DNA of 64,000 bases from Nocardia sp. XZ_19_385 (GCF_015355755.1 NZ_JACVEE010000002.1:806001-870000); one strand, 5' to 3'; shown: positions 43,164 to 53,697, counted from the first letter of the stretch. Notes: generated by a model from the letters alone, not told the origin. Translations and numbers: made by a program.

Positions 43164-46001
43164 ATGCAGGACATGCAGGACAACCGTGTCAACGACAGCG
43201 ATGTACCCGAGCAGCGGTACAGCGCCGATCTCGCGGGCCGCATCGAACGCCGGTGGCAGCAGAACTGGGTGGAGCGCGGCACCTTCCACGCGCCCAACCC
43301 GACCGGGCCGCTGTCCGGCGAAACGCCCGCCGACAAGCTGTTCGTCCAGGACATGTTCCCGTACCCGTCGGGCGCGGGCCTGCACGTCGGGCATCCGCTC
43401 GGCTACATCGCCACCGACGTGTTCGCGCGCTACCACCGCATGCAGGGCCGCAACGTGCTGCACGCGCTGGGTTACGACGCGTTCGGCCTGCCCGCCGAGC
43501 AGTACGCGGTGCAGACCGGCGCGCATCCGCGCGACACCACCATGTCCAACATCTCCACCATGCAGCGGCAGCTGGACCGGCTGGGCCTGGGCCACGACCG
43601 CCGGCGCTCGTTCGCGACCACCGACCCCGAGTACTACAAGTGGACGCAGTGGATCTTCCTGCGCATCTACAACGCCTGGTACGACCAGGAAGCCGACCGG
43701 GCCCGCCCGATCGCGGAGCTGGAAGCCCAATTCGTCAGTGGCGCACGGCCCGCCCCGGAAGGCCAGGCCTGGGCGAGCATGTCCCCGGCCGAGCGTTCCG
43801 CGCTGATCGACTCCTATCGCCTGGTCTACCAAACCGATTCGGTCGTGAACTGGTGCCCGGGCCTGGGCACGGTGCTGTCCAATGAAGAGGTCACCGCCGA
43901 CGGCCGCAGCGAGCGCGGCAACTTCCCGGTGTTCCGTAAGCGCCTGTGGCAGTGGATGATGCGGATCACCGCCTACTCCGACCGCCTGGTCGACGACCTG
44001 GACCTGCTGGACTGGCCGGACAACGTGAAGTCCATGCAGCGCAACTGGATCGGGCGTTCGCGCGGCGCGCAGGTGAAGTTCGATTCGGCGGCCGGTCCGA
44101 TCGAGGTGTTCACGACTCGCCCCGACACCCTGTTCGGCGCCACCTACATGGTGCTGGCGCCCGAGCACGAACTGGTCGACCGGCTGGTCACCGCCGCCTA
44201 CCCCGAGGGCACCGACCCGCGCTGGACCAACGCGAGCACAACCCCCGCGGAAGCCGTTGCGGCCTACCGCAAGTCGATCGCGGCCAAGTCGGATCTGGAG
44301 CGCCAGGAGAACAAGGATAAGACCGGCGTCTTCCTGGGCGCGTACGCGGTGAATCCCGCCAACGGCGCGCAAGTGCCGGTGTTCATCGCCGACTACGTGC
44401 TCAGCGGCTACGGCACCGGCGCCATCATGGCGGTGCCCGGGCACGACCACCGCGACTGGGATTTCGCGACCGCCTTCGGCCTGCCGATCGTGGAGGTCAT
44501 CGCCGGCGGCGACGTGCACGAGGCGGCGTACTCCGGCGACGGCAAGCTGGTGAATTCCAGCTACCTGGACGGACTTTCGGTCGAGGAAGCCAAGGCGACG
44601 ATCATCGCCCGGCTGGAAGCCGACGGCCACGGCCAGGGCACCGTGCAGTACAAGCTGCGCGACTGGCTGTTCGCCCGGCAGCGCTACTGGGGCGAGCCGT
44701 TCCCGATCGTCTACGACGAGACCGGCGCCGCGCACGCGCTGCCGGAATCCATGCTGCCGGTGGAACTTCCGGAGATGGAGGATTTCGCACCGGTCACCTT
44801 CGACGCCGACGACGCGAACTCCGAGCCGTCCCCGCCGCTGGCCAAGGCCACCGACTGGGTCAACGTCGAACTGGATCTGGGCGACGGCCCGAAGATGTAC
44901 CGGCGCGACACCAATGTCATGCCGAACTGGGCGGGCAGCTCCTGGTACCAGCTGCGCTACACCGACCCGACCAACTCGGAAGCGTTCTGCGCCAAGGAGA
45001 ACGAGTCGTACTGGGTGGGCCCGCGCCCGGCCGAGCACGGCCCGAACGACCCGGGTGGTGTCGACCTGTACGTCGGCGGCGTCGAGCACGCGGTGCTGCA
45101 CCTGCTGTACGCGCGGTTCTGGCAGAAAGTGCTGTTCGACCTGGGTGACGTCAGCGGCCGCGAGCCGTACCGGCGCCTGTTCAACCAGGGCTACATCCAG
45201 GCCTTCGCCTACACCGACGCCCGCGGCGCCTACGTGCCCGCCGCCGAAGTGACCGAGCGCGACGGCAAGTTCTTCTGGAACGACAACGAGGTGTTCCAGG
45301 AGTACGGCAAGATCGGCAAGTCGCTGAAGAACGCCATCTCCCCCGACGAGATGTGCGATCTGTACGGCGCCGACACCTTCCGCTTCTACGAGATGTCGAT
45401 GGGCCCGCTGGACACCTCACGCCCCTGGGCCACCAAGGACGTCGTCGGCGCGCACCGCTTCCTGCAGCGCGTCTGGCGACTGGTGGTGGACGAGGAGACC
45501 GGCGCGATCCGCGTCACCGAGGACGATCCGTCGAACGAGACCGCGCGCCTGCTGCACAAGACGATCGCCGGTGTGGACGAGGATTACGCGGCGCTGCGCG
45601 ACAACACCGCGGGCGCCAAGCTGATCGAGCTGACCAACCACCTCACCAAGAATTATCCCCAGGGCGCACCCCGCCACGTGGTGGAATCCCTGATCCTGAT
45701 GCTGGCCCCGCTGTCCCCGCACATCGCCGAGGAACTGTGGGAGCGCCTGGGCCACCCGGAGTCGCTGGCGCACGGCCCCTTCCCGGTCGCCGACCCGGCC
45801 ATGCTGGTCGACGAGACGGTGGAGTACCCGATCCAGGTCAACGGCAAGGTCCGCAGCCGCATCCAGGTCCCCGCCGACGCCGACAACGCGACCATCGAGG
45901 CGGCCGCCCTGGCCGACGAGAAAATCGCGGCCCTGCTCAACGGCGCCGCCCCGCGCAAGCTGATCGTCGTCCCCGGGCGCCTGATCAATATCGTGGCGTA
46001 G
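43164..46001 (+). CDS. leuS: Leucyl-tRNA synthetase
   Basis: LeuRS charges tRNA-Leu. The 945-residue protein has the class I HIGH site as HVGH in [16 protein letters not shown], an editing (CP1) domain in the middle ([29 protein letters not shown]), and the second signature KIGKS instead of KMSKS ([16 protein letters not shown]), then the anticodon-binding region. ATG at 43164 is chosen on the leaderless -10 box; ATGs at 43158 and 43173 are alternatives. A hairpin follows the stop. Confidence 0.97.
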   Translation: MQDMQDNRVNDSDVPEQRYSADLAGRIERRWQQNWVERGTFHAPNPTGPLSGETPADKLFVQDMFPYPSGAGLHVGHPLGYIATDVFARYHRMQGRNVLHALGYDAFGLPAEQYAVQTGAHPRDTTMSNISTMQRQLDRLGLGHDRRRSFATTDPEYYKWTQWIFLRIYNAWYDQEADRARPIAELEAQFVSGARPAPEGQAWASMSPAERSALIDSYRLVYQTDSVVNWCPGLGTVLSNEEVTADGRSERGNFPVFRKRLWQWMMRITAYSDRLVDDLDLLDWPDNVKSMQRNWIGRSRGAQVKFDSAAGPIEVFTTRPDTLFGATYMVLAPEHELVDRLVTAAYPEGTDPRWTNASTTPAEAVAAYRKSIAAKSDLERQENKDKTGVFLGAYAVNPANGAQVPVFIADYVLSGYGTGAIMAVPGHDHRDWDFATAFGLPIVEVIAGGDVHEAAYSGDGKLVNSSYLDGLSVEEAKATIIARLEADGHGQGTVQYKLRDWLFARQRYWGEPFPIVYDETGAAHALPESMLPVELPEMEDFAPVTFDADDANSEPSPPLAKATDWVNVELDLGDGPKMYRRDTNVMPNWAGSSWYQLRYTDPTNSEAFCAKENESYWVGPRPAEHGPNDPGGVDLYVGGVEHAVLHLLYARFWQKVLFDLGDVSGREPYRRLFNQGYIQAFAYTDARGAYVPAAEVTERDGKFFWNDNEVFQEYGKIGKSLKNAISPDEMCDLYGADTFRFYEMSMGPLDTSRPWATKDVVGAHRFLQRVWRLVVDEETGAIRVTEDDPSNETARLLHKTIAGVDEDYAALRDNTAGAKLIELTNHLTKNYPQGAPRHVVESLILMLAPLSPHIAEELWERLGHPESLAHGPFPVADPAMLVDETVEYPIQVNGKVRSRIQVPADADNATIEAAALADEKIAALLNGAAPRKLIVVPGRLINIVA

Positions 46002-46009
46002 CGGTTATC

Positions 46010-46038
46010 ACCGGCGCTTCCTGCTCGGAAGCGCCGGT
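46010..46038. terminator. Hairpin after leuS
   Basis: A perfect 12-bp inverted repeat (46010-46021 with 46027-46038) with a 5-nt loop sits 8 bp after the leuS stop and 9 bp before the convergent Uma2 stop, so it can end both transcripts. No T run follows. Confidence 0.75.
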
Positions 46039-46047
46039 ACCGCCCCG

Positions 46048-46647
46048 CTACGCTTGTTCCAGTACCTCGAAGGGGATCGTCGCTTCGAGGGGCTCATCCA
46101 GTAGCAGAACGCGGCGGTGGACGTCGTGTGCCCGGTAGCGACGGCCGGACCAATCGAGTCGGTACTCCTCGATCTCCTCGATCCGCTGTTCCTTTTGGTC
46201 CAGCCGGACGATGAGATAGCACGGAATGCCAGCCGTCGCATATTGGATTCGCTTATCGGTGATGTCGACATCAATGGTCGATTCGGAGGTCACTTCGACG
46301 ACCAGGAGGATGTGGTCGCGCACCGAGTTCAGGTCGTATGGCTCGCAGTCGCGGATCCAGATGTCGGGATAGCGGATGTTCAACTTTCGGTCCGCGGCGG
46401 CCGAATCCGCGTCAGCGAACCGAGCGGCTACATCGGAGTCCACCACCAAGCACGGCCCGCCGGGGCGTCGGGCCGCCTCCAGCAATCCCGCCATCCGTCG
46501 CACCACTCGGCTGTGCAGGGGACTCTGAGCCATCATCCGCACGACGCGCCCATCGACGATCTCGATGTCACCGAGGCCGTCCGCACGCCCTTCGGCGAAC
46601 TCCTCGGCTGTCAAACGCAGTTCGGGTTGCTCGTCAGGAGCGCTCAT
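46048..46647 (-). CDS. Uma2-family PD-(D/E)XK nuclease-like protein, second copy
   Basis: The 199-residue protein has the Uma2 features AEEFAEGRADGLGDIEIVDG, YPDIWIRD, and LVVEVTSESTIDVDITDK with the acidic/Lys core, then IQYATAGIPCYLIV. It is only distantly similar to the 18083 copy. Role unknown; no partner gene adjoins it. Start at 46647 because AATGAT ends about 6 nt upstream; leaderless expression is possible. Confidence 0.83.
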   Translation of the reverse strand: MSAPDEQPELRLTAEEFAEGRADGLGDIEIVDGRVVRMMAQSPLHSRVVRRMAGLLEAARRPGGPCLVVDSDVAARFADADSAAADRKLNIRYPDIWIRDCEPYDLNSVRDHILLVVEVTSESTIDVDITDKRIQYATAGIPCYLIVRLDQKEQRIEEIEEYRLDWSGRRYRAHDVHRRVLLLDEPLEATIPFEVLEQA

Positions 46648-46772
46648 GCCGCCATCATTGCAGGCGCACCCAGACCAGGCTATCCAGGAGTTCATGCCGC
46701 CGCCGCTGCGCATCCGCTGCGGCGAGCTCGGACTGAAGCTGCCGCACGACGGCCTCAGTGCTGTAGGTGGCG

Positions 46773-47573
46773 CTAATTCGGCGGGAGCAGCACGTCGTTC
46801 AGGGTGACCATCGACAGGTTGCGTTCCTTGATGATGTCGACGAGCTGGCCGTAGCAGTGGGTGACGGCGGGGGCGTTGGCGTGGCCGATGATGATGGTTT
46901 GCGGGTTGAAGTATTTATGGGCGCATTCGATCAGGTAGTCCTCGGTGATGACGCCCGAGTCGGACAGGGAGCCGTACCACATGGTGGGGACGGTGTAGCC
47001 GAGGTCGGCGGCGATGCGGTCGACGGTGCCGTTGTGGCGGCCGAACGGGGGGCGGTAGTACGGCGTGCCGTCGGTGCCGAAGTTGTTGTGCAGGTAGGTT
47101 TTCGCGGTCTCCAGCTGGTAAGCGACGGTCGAGCCGGAGATGGCCGTGAGGTCGGCGTGGCTCCAGGTGTGGTTGGCCAGCTGGATCTGGCCGGAATCCA
47201 CCAAGGGGCGCAAGGCAGCTCGGTGGATCGACCACGAGTCGTAGTGCGCGGTAACGAAGAAGGTGAAGCGGGCGCCGGTGTCCTTGGCGAACTGGATGTA
47301 GGCGCCGACCACCTCGGGACTGGCGCCGTCGTCCACGGTGAGGGCCAGGCTGGAACCCGGTCCGGGCAGGGCGGTGATGGTCTGCGCCGGGATCGGGGTC
47401 TTCGGGCCGCCGGGTGGCGGCGGGAGCCGGGGCGTGGGCGGCAGCGGGTTCGGCAGCTTCGGCACGTCGGCGACCGACCTGGCCTCCAAAGGCTCACCCT
47501 CGGCCTTGGTGCAGGCGGTCAGCGCCACCGCCGTGCCGGCGGCGAGCATTGTCAGCAACTGTCGTCTGTCCAC
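46773..47573 (-). CDS. Polysaccharide deacetylase (NodB-like) lipoprotein
   Basis: The 266-residue protein has a signal peptide with lipobox LTAC (Cys21) and a Pro-rich linker before a NodB domain. Motif 1 is TVDDG, motif 2 is HTWSH with two metal His, and motif 3 is RPPFGRHN. The enzyme would remove N-acetyl groups from peptidoglycan or another envelope glycan. GTG start with GAGG upstream. Confidence 0.9.
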   Translation of the reverse strand: MDRRQLLTMLAAGTAVALTACTKAEGEPLEARSVADVPKLPNPLPPTPRLPPPPGGPKTPIPAQTITALPGPGSSLALTVDDGASPEVVGAYIQFAKDTGARFTFFVTAHYDSWSIHRAALRPLVDSGQIQLANHTWSHADLTAISGSTVAYQLETAKTYLHNNFGTDGTPYYRPPFGRHNGTVDRIAADLGYTVPTMWYGSLSDSGVITEDYLIECAHKYFNPQTIIIGHANAPAVTHCYGQLVDIIKERNLSMVTLNDVLLPPN

Positions 47574-47666
47574 GGTTCCACAACCTCGGCTGTAGTCGGC
47601 TTACTTCGACCGACGGCACTTTAACCAGCAAAGGTGTCGCGCGGCTGTATCCACGCCGAAATCCGG

Positions 47667-48365
47667 TCAGCTATAGGGGCGCAGCACGATCTCGGTGGGG
47701 TGCGCGTCGCGCGGGGTGTCGAGGGCGTTGCGCACCGTCCACGCCACCGTCTGCGGGGTGAGGAATTCCTCGGGCTGGTACTCGCGGCCCTCGCCCGCGA
47801 TGATCGCGCGCTGCATATCGGTGTCGATGCGGCCCGGGTGGATCGAGGTCACTCGCAGCTGCGGCTCCTCTAGACGCAGCGCGTCGCCGAAGGCCTTGAG
47901 CCCGAACTTGCTCGCCGCGTACGACGCCCAGCCCGCGTTGGCGCGCAAACCGGCACCCGAATTGATCAGCACCACATGGCCGTTCGCCCGGCGCAGCGCG
48001 GGCAGCAGCAGCCGGGTCAGCTCGGCGACCGCAATCACATTGGCTTCCAACGTATTCCGCCACTGCTCCACCGATGACTCGGCGATCGTGCCGATATCGG
48101 CGACACCGGCGTTGTGAACAAGCACATCAAGACGCTCGATCCGCGAAACCGCTTCGGCCACAGCGGGATAGTCGGTCAGCGACACGGGCCAGCCGGTGGC
48201 GTCCGGCAATTCGGCCAGGATCGGCTGCAAGGAATCGGCGGTCCGGGCGCCGAGCAGCAGCTCATAGGCCGGTGCGAGTTCTCTGGCGATGGCGGCGCCG
48301 AGCCCGCGGCTGGCGCCGGTGATCAGTGCGGTCGGCTTCGGGAGGCTGGTCACGGCGGTGGTCAT
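47667..48365 (-). CDS. Short-chain dehydrogenase/reductase (232 aa)
   Basis: The 232-residue SDR has TGASRGLGAA near residue 16, VHNAG, and the catalytic YAASKFG. It lacks the longer C-terminal region of many members but keeps the substrate loop. Substrate is unknown. ATG start with TACGGT about 8 nt upstream. It is divergent from the glucosylglycerate hydrolase gene. Confidence 0.9.
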   Translation of the reverse strand: MTTAVTSLPKPTALITGASRGLGAAIARELAPAYELLLGARTADSLQPILAELPDATGWPVSLTDYPAVAEAVSRIERLDVLVHNAGVADIGTIAESSVEQWRNTLEANVIAVAELTRLLLPALRRANGHVVLINSGAGLRANAGWASYAASKFGLKAFGDALRLEEPQLRVTSIHPGRIDTDMQRAIIAGEGREYQPEEFLTPQTVAWTVRNALDTPRDAHPTEIVLRPYS

Positions 48366-48532
48366 GGGGCCCCACCGTAGTAGCTCTGCACAAACCGGGT
48401 GGTAACCCGTAGCGCCCGGGACCGGACCGTCGATGCACGCATGTGAGATCAGCCGCACATTTGCCGGTCAGCCGGGGGCCGCAGGACAACTCCGGCCGGG
48501 CATATCTGCGCGTGGCACCGCAGAATAGGGGG

Positions 48533-49870
48533 ATGGCTCATCCGGGTTTCACTCCCACCCAGCTCGCGGCCCGCGCCGCCTACCTGCTGCGGGGCAACGA
48601 CCTGGGCACCATGACCAGCGCCGCGCCCCGCCTCTACCCGCACATGTGGAGCTGGGACGCCGCCTTCGTCGCGGTCGGTCTCGCGCCGCTCAGTGTGGAA
48701 CGCGCCGTCATCGAGCTCGACACCCTGCTCTCGGCGCAGTGGAAGAACGGGATGATCCCGCACATCGTCTTCGCCAACGGCGTCGACGGCTACTTTCCCG
48801 GCCCGGCCCGCTGGGAGTGCCGCAAACTCGCGGCGAACGCGCCCGACGGCCCGGACACCTCCGGCATCACGCAGCCGCCGGTGCACGCCATCGCGGTGCA
48901 GCGCATCCTCGATCATTCGCGCCGGCACGGCCGCAGCACCCGCGCGGTCGCCGAGGAATTCCTGAACCGGCGCTGGCCGGATCTGGTGCGCTGGCATCGC
49001 TGGCTCGCCCATGCCCGGGACCCGAAGGAGACCGGCCGGATCACGCTGTATCACGGCTGGGAGTCCGGGATGGACAACTCCCCGCGCTGGGATCGGGCCT
49101 ACGAGAACGTGATTCCGGGTGTGCTGCCGCCATATCAGCGCGCCGACACCGCGATCGTCCCGGACCCCACTCAGCGCCCCAGTGACCGCGAATACGACCG
49201 CTACCTGTGGCTGGTCGAGCAGATGCGCCGGGCCGGCTACGACGACTACCAGCTCACCTCGACCATGAGCTTCGCGGTGGAGGACGTGTTCGTCACAGCG
49301 ATCTTCGCGCTGGCCTGTGAGGTGCTGGCCCATATCGGCGAGGAGTACAAGCAGCCTCTCGCCGACGTGCGCGACCTGCATACCTGGGCCGAACGGTTCC
49401 GCGCGGGCGTCGTCGAGACCACCGATGCTCGCACCGGCATGGCCCGTGACTTCGATGTGCGGTTGCAGCGCCCGATCGTCACCGAGACCCTGGCCGTGTT
49501 CGCGCCGCTGATCAGCGGCGGTCTCCCCCGCGACGCCGAACGCAGCCTGCTGCGCCTGTTCGAGGGCCCGAGCTACTGCGGCCACCCGGACCTCCGCTAC
49601 GCGCTGCCCCCGTCGACCTCGCCGGTGTCGAAGGATTTCCGGCCACGCGAATACTGGCGCGGACCGGTGTGGCCGGTGATGAGCTGGCTGTTCTCCTGGG
49701 CGTTCGCCCGCCGCGGCTGGGCGGAACGGGCGTTCATGCTGCGCGCCGAGGGCTTGCGCCAGGCCAGCGACGGCAGCTTCGCCGAGTACTACGAGCCGTT
49801 CACCGGCGAACCGCTGGGCAGCATGCAGCAGTCGTGGACCGCGGCGTCGGTGCTGGACTGGCTGGGGTAA
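48533..49870 (+). CDS. ggh: Glucosylglycerate hydrolase (GH63-type)
   Basis: The enzyme splits glucosylglycerate, and probably mannosylglycerate, to sugar and glycerate; it was described in mycobacteria during recovery from nitrogen starvation. The 445-residue protein matches the length of the Mycobacterium hassiacum enzyme and has MWSWDAAFVAVGL, WESGMDNSPRWD, REYWRGPVWPVMSW and a C-terminal SFAEYYEPFTGEPLG, as in that (alpha/alpha)6 family. ATG is chosen: CAGAAT (48521-48526) ends 6 nt upstream. Glycerate released could be used by the kinase at 34433. Confidence 0.9.
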   Translation: MAHPGFTPTQLAARAAYLLRGNDLGTMTSAAPRLYPHMWSWDAAFVAVGLAPLSVERAVIELDTLLSAQWKNGMIPHIVFANGVDGYFPGPARWECRKLAANAPDGPDTSGITQPPVHAIAVQRILDHSRRHGRSTRAVAEEFLNRRWPDLVRWHRWLAHARDPKETGRITLYHGWESGMDNSPRWDRAYENVIPGVLPPYQRADTAIVPDPTQRPSDREYDRYLWLVEQMRRAGYDDYQLTSTMSFAVEDVFVTAIFALACEVLAHIGEEYKQPLADVRDLHTWAERFRAGVVETTDARTGMARDFDVRLQRPIVTETLAVFAPLISGGLPRDAERSLLRLFEGPSYCGHPDLRYALPPSTSPVSKDFRPREYWRGPVWPVMSWLFSWAFARRGWAERAFMLRAEGLRQASDGSFAEYYEPFTGEPLGSMQQSWTAASVLDWLG

Positions 49871-49916
49871 CCCGGAGTTCCACGGCGGTCGGATATTCCG
49901 GTCATACACTCCCGCT

Positions 49917-50756
49917 ATGGACAAGCGGTCGAAAAGATTCATCCTGTCCGTGCCCCTGGCGGCAGTGCTCGGCTTCGGGCTGCTGCAAATACCCTCCGCG
50001 ACCGCGAAACCCCAGGCCGCCCAGGTTTACAGCGGCTATTCGGCCCAACCGGCCGACGAGGCGCCGATCAAATCCGTCACCGCCCGCTGGACCCAGCCGG
50101 CCATCTCGTGCAACGCGTTCGCCAGCCTCACCGGCGGGCTGGAAAACATGATCGGCACTGGTTCCGCCCTGATCCAGACACCGGGCATGCTGGCCAACCC
50201 GCTGGGCCTGGTTGTCACCCAGTTCGTCCCGCACATGAGTTACTGGGTCGGCCTGGTGGGCGGCGAAGGTCGTGACATGACGTTGATCCAGACCGGCACC
50301 TCCGCCGCCTGTGTGCTGGGCGTCGTCGAATACGGGGGCTTCTTCGAGGCGCCCTCGCTGCGGAATCAGAAGTCGCCCGAGGCCTGGACCGATCCGGGGG
50401 TCGCACCGGGTGATGTCATGCGGGCCACCGTCACCTGGGACGGCGCCGACAGCTACCGCCTGGTTCTGGAGAACACCACCGCCGGCTGGTCCAAAGAGGA
50501 CACCATGGAGCTGGCGGGCATCACCCCGCAACTCGCGCTCGCGGTCGGCGAGACGATCCCCTGCAACTCGCCGGATTTCACGCCCGTCGAGTTCACCGAG
50601 GTCACCGCCGATGGAAAGCCGTTCGGCGACTACGAGGTTCGCTCCTGGAGCATCAGCCCCTGCACCCCGATCGCGCCGGGCCCGTTGGAAGGCGAATCGT
50701 TCACGATCACGCAGCCGGAAGGTGTGGTGAGCGACACCCGCCCGAACGGTAGTTAG
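49917..50756 (+). CDS. Secreted G1-type (eqolisin-like) glutamic peptidase
   Basis: The 279-residue protein has a Sec signal peptide (residues 1-30) and a beta-sandwich with the G1 pattern: SVTARWTQPAISC, YWVGLVGG, LIQTG with the likely catalytic Gln, then VVEYGGFFEAPS with acidic residues for the Glu. Two other stretches, VAPGDVMRATVTWDG and ENTTAGWS, are also typical. Peptide bond cleavage at acid pH is the family activity; not proven here. TACACT (49905-49910) ends 6 nt before the ATG, suggesting leaderless expression. Confidence 0.8.
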   Translation: MDKRSKRFILSVPLAAVLGFGLLQIPSATAKPQAAQVYSGYSAQPADEAPIKSVTARWTQPAISCNAFASLTGGLENMIGTGSALIQTPGMLANPLGLVVTQFVPHMSYWVGLVGGEGRDMTLIQTGTSAACVLGVVEYGGFFEAPSLRNQKSPEAWTDPGVAPGDVMRATVTWDGADSYRLVLENTTAGWSKEDTMELAGITPQLALAVGETIPCNSPDFTPVEFTEVTADGKPFGDYEVRSWSISPCTPIAPGPLEGESFTITQPEGVVSDTRPNGS

Positions 50757-50780
50757 AGCAGATAGCTATCGTGGAGCGTC

Positions 50781-51485
50781 ATGGATACCAGGCGCTCCAG
50801 GTGGATGGTGTTACTGATCGCGTTGGCGGGCATCCTCACCGCGGCTCCGGCCGCCGCTGCGCCGCAGGGACCGGATGTGTCGTCTTGGCAGCATCCCAAC
50901 AAGATGTTGATCGACTGGTTCGCGGTCCGGCACGCGGGCTATGAGTTCGCCATGGTCAAGGCGACCGAGGGCCTGCACTACATGAATCCGCATTTCGTCC
51001 CCGACAGCGTGATCATGCGGATGGCCGGAGTCGCCCGGGGCACTTACCATTACGCGCGCCCCCAGCTGCCGCCGGAAGCGCAGGCCGTGCTGTATTCGAC
51101 CGTGGTGCTGGGCCAGAACGGGCCGCTGGACCTGCCGCCCGTGCTCGACCTCGAGGACAGCGGCGGCCTGGCCCCGGACCAGCTGATCGATTGGACGCAG
51201 CGCTATCTGAACACGGTGCAGGCCATGACCGGACGGGTGCCGATCATCTACACCTATCCGAACTTCTGGAAAACGGCCATGGCCAACACGAATCAGTTCA
51301 CCCGGTACCCGCTGTGGATCGCCGACTACCGCGGCAACTCCGAACCCGAGGTGCCCGGCGGGTGGCCTGCCTGGACGTTCTGGCAGACCACCGACAGCGG
51401 CACCATCCCGGGCATTCCCGCCCAGGTCGATCTCAACGTATACAGCGGGGCCCAAGGCGATTTCGCGCGCTTCGCCAATATGTGA
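50781..51485 (+). CDS. Secreted GH25 lysozyme
   Basis: The 234-residue protein has a signal peptide ending near AAPAAAAP and a GH25 (1,4-beta-N-acetylmuramidase) domain: PDVSSWQHP, YEFAMVKATEG, LPPVLDLED with the catalytic acids, and YPLWIADYRG. It would cut peptidoglycan glycan chains outside the cell. GGAG lies just before the ATG. The gene is 24 nt after the G1-type peptidase gene and may be in the same operon. Confidence 0.92.
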   Translation: MDTRRSRWMVLLIALAGILTAAPAAAAPQGPDVSSWQHPNKMLIDWFAVRHAGYEFAMVKATEGLHYMNPHFVPDSVIMRMAGVARGTYHYARPQLPPEAQAVLYSTVVLGQNGPLDLPPVLDLEDSGGLAPDQLIDWTQRYLNTVQAMTGRVPIIYTYPNFWKTAMANTNQFTRYPLWIADYRGNSEPEVPGGWPAWTFWQTTDSGTIPGIPAQVDLNVYSGAQGDFARFANM

Positions 51486-51486
51486 A

Positions 51487-53538
51487 TCAGACGCCGATGC
51501 GGGCGCCGCCCTTCTTCCACACCGCGACCACGGACGAACGCGGCTGGGCGGCGCCACCATCGGGCCAGTGCGACAGCGGGTTCTCCGGGGTGGCGTCGTC
51601 GGCCTCGCCCGGATGCTGCACGCACACCATGACCCGCTGCTCGGTGACGATCGGGCCGCAGGTCTCGCCGCCGCGCGGCACTGTCAGGAACTGTTTGGTC
51701 TCACCACGATTCGGGCCGTCGAGCACCACCGAGAACAGGCCGTCGTTGGACTTGAGGGCGTTGCCGTCGGTGGAGATCCACAGGTTGCCGTACGGGTCGA
51801 AGGCCAGGTTGTCCGGGCAGGAGATCGGGCTGACCTTGGTCTTGTCGAAACCGGCGTAGTAGGTGTCGGCGGCGGCCGGGTCACCGCAGACCAGCAGCAG
51901 CGACCAGGTGAACTCGGTGCCGGTGTGCTTGTCGTCGATCTCGAGGATCTGGCCGTTCTTGTTCAGCTTGCGCGGATTCGCCTCGTCCACACCGGCTTTG
52001 CCCTCGGCGCCGCGGTTGTCGTTGTTGGTCAGCGCGACATACACCTTGCCGGTGTAGGGATTGGCCTCGAAATCCTCGGGGCGATCCATCTTGGTGGCGC
52101 CGACCTTGTCCGCGGCCAGGCGGGTGAACACCGCGACCTCGGCCGCCGACATGCCCTCGACCAGCGACTTGCCCGTGCCGTCGCCGGTCGACTCCAGCAG
52201 CGGAATCCACTGGCCCTTACCGGTGAAACCCTGGTCCGACGGCTTGGCGCCGGTGCCGTCGATTTTGTCGGCGTGGTCGCCGGTCAGCTTCGCGACGTAG
52301 AGCGTGCCCTCGGACAGGATCTTCATGTTCTCGCGCCGGCTGGACGCGCTGGTGCCGGACTGCATCTTGCGCTTGGAGACGAATTTGTACATGTAGTCGA
52401 ACTTTTCGTCGTCGCCGGTGTAGGCGACGACGTCACCGTTCGCGGTGACGTAGATGTTGGCGCCCTCGTGCTTGAGGCGGCCCATCGCGGAATGCTTGAG
52501 CGGCACCGAGTTCGGGTCCCACGGGTCGACCTCGACGACGTAGCCGAACCGGTTCGCCTCGAACGGTTCCTTCTCCAGGTCGAAGCGCTTGTCGGCGGTC
52601 TCCCAGCCGTTGGCGGTCTTGCCCGCGGCGAAACCGTAGCGCTTGGTGCGGGTATTGCCGATCTTGTCGCCGTTGGCGAAGTAGCCGTTGAAGTTCTCTT
52701 CACCGGAAAGCACGGTGCCCCAAGGGGTCACGCCGCCCGCGCAGTTGGCGAAGGTGCCCAGGATCTTGGTACCGGTCGGATCGGCGGAGGTGGTGACGAA
52801 CGCGCTGCCCGCGGCCGGGCCGGTCAGCTTGAACTCGCTGGTCGCGGTGATGCGGCGGTTGTACTTGCCGAACACCGGAGTCAGCTTGCCGGTGCCGGAT
52901 TCGCCCTTGACCTCGACGACCGACAGACCGTGCGCCGCCATGGTGATGGCGATCTGCTCGGGGGTCGGGGCGTCCTTGTTGTAGCCGCGGAACATGTGCG
53001 GGCCGGTGGTGTACTCGTGATTGACGACCAACAGATAGGAGTTGGCCTGGCCCTCGATGGGCATCAGGGCCGCGAAGTCGCTGTTGTAGCCGAACTGCTT
53101 GGCCTGCGCCGCGGCGGACTGCTTGTCGAAGTCGAACGCGGGCGCGTCGGCGAAAATCGGGTCGCCCCAGCGGATTACGACACCCTGCTCGTAGCCCTCG
53201 GGGATGACGACCGCGTCTTCCTTGTTCGGGGCGACGGCGGTGAAGGCGGTGCCGGTGCCGGGCGTACCCGCGGCCTTGGCCACCGGGGTCGGCGCGTCGG
53301 TGGGCGTGTCGGCGCCACAGGCGGCCAGGGCGCTGCCGGCGCCGACCGCGAGCACGGCGGCCGCGCCACCCTTGATCAGGCCGCGGCGGTTCAGCGAGGC
53401 GACGAGGTCACCGAAGTACTCGCCCCCGGAGGTGTTGGGCACCTCGTGGAAGCAGGCATTGCCACACTTGTATTCACAGGTCACGGCGGCACGCGACGAC
53501 TGGCCGTCGTGCTTGACGAAGAGGGCTAGCGGTTTCAC
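51487..53538 (-). CDS. PhoX-family alkaline phosphatase (DUF839), Tat lipoprotein
   Basis: The 683-residue protein has the PhoX beta-propeller: IPEGYEQGVVIRWGDP, FNGYFANG and AYTGDDEKFDYMYKFVS are typical. PhoX hydrolyses phosphomonoesters using Ca and Fe. The Tat motif LNRRGLIKGG is unusually late (RR at 51-52), before a lipobox LAAC. The first 50 residues hold CEYKCGNACFHEVPNTSGG, a Cys-rich head seen in related actinobacterial proteins. GTG start behind AGGAGT. Confidence 0.9.
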   Translation of the reverse strand: MKPLALFVKHDGQSSRAAVTCEYKCGNACFHEVPNTSGGEYFGDLVASLNRRGLIKGGAAAVLAVGAGSALAACGADTPTDAPTPVAKAAGTPGTGTAFTAVAPNKEDAVVIPEGYEQGVVIRWGDPIFADAPAFDFDKQSAAAQAKQFGYNSDFAALMPIEGQANSYLLVVNHEYTTGPHMFRGYNKDAPTPEQIAITMAAHGLSVVEVKGESGTGKLTPVFGKYNRRITATSEFKLTGPAAGSAFVTTSADPTGTKILGTFANCAGGVTPWGTVLSGEENFNGYFANGDKIGNTRTKRYGFAAGKTANGWETADKRFDLEKEPFEANRFGYVVEVDPWDPNSVPLKHSAMGRLKHEGANIYVTANGDVVAYTGDDEKFDYMYKFVSKRKMQSGTSASSRRENMKILSEGTLYVAKLTGDHADKIDGTGAKPSDQGFTGKGQWIPLLESTGDGTGKSLVEGMSAAEVAVFTRLAADKVGATKMDRPEDFEANPYTGKVYVALTNNDNRGAEGKAGVDEANPRKLNKNGQILEIDDKHTGTEFTWSLLLVCGDPAAADTYYAGFDKTKVSPISCPDNLAFDPYGNLWISTDGNALKSNDGLFSVVLDGPNRGETKQFLTVPRGGETCGPIVTEQRVMVCVQHPGEADDATPENPLSHWPDGGAAQPRSSVVAVWKKGGARIGV

Positions 53539-53656
53539 GGTAACTCCTGAACTCGGGCTGTCGAGGCGCACGCTAAACCGCGGAAACCAGCCCAAGGAAA
53601 CGCGAAGGTGAACGGCCGACCAATTAGGTAACCCTCAGTTTGCTGCGGAAATGACG

Positions 53657-53697
53657 AATCCCGGTGCGGGCCAGCTGTACTGGCGAACACCGGGATT
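53657..53697 (-). terminator. Hairpin after the 264-residue membrane protein gene
   Basis: Arms at 53657-53666 and 53688-53697 pair over 10 bp with an inner 5-bp stem (53670-53674/53680-53684). It is downstream of the gene ending at 53729 on the minus strand and within the PhoX upstream region. Confidence 0.5.
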
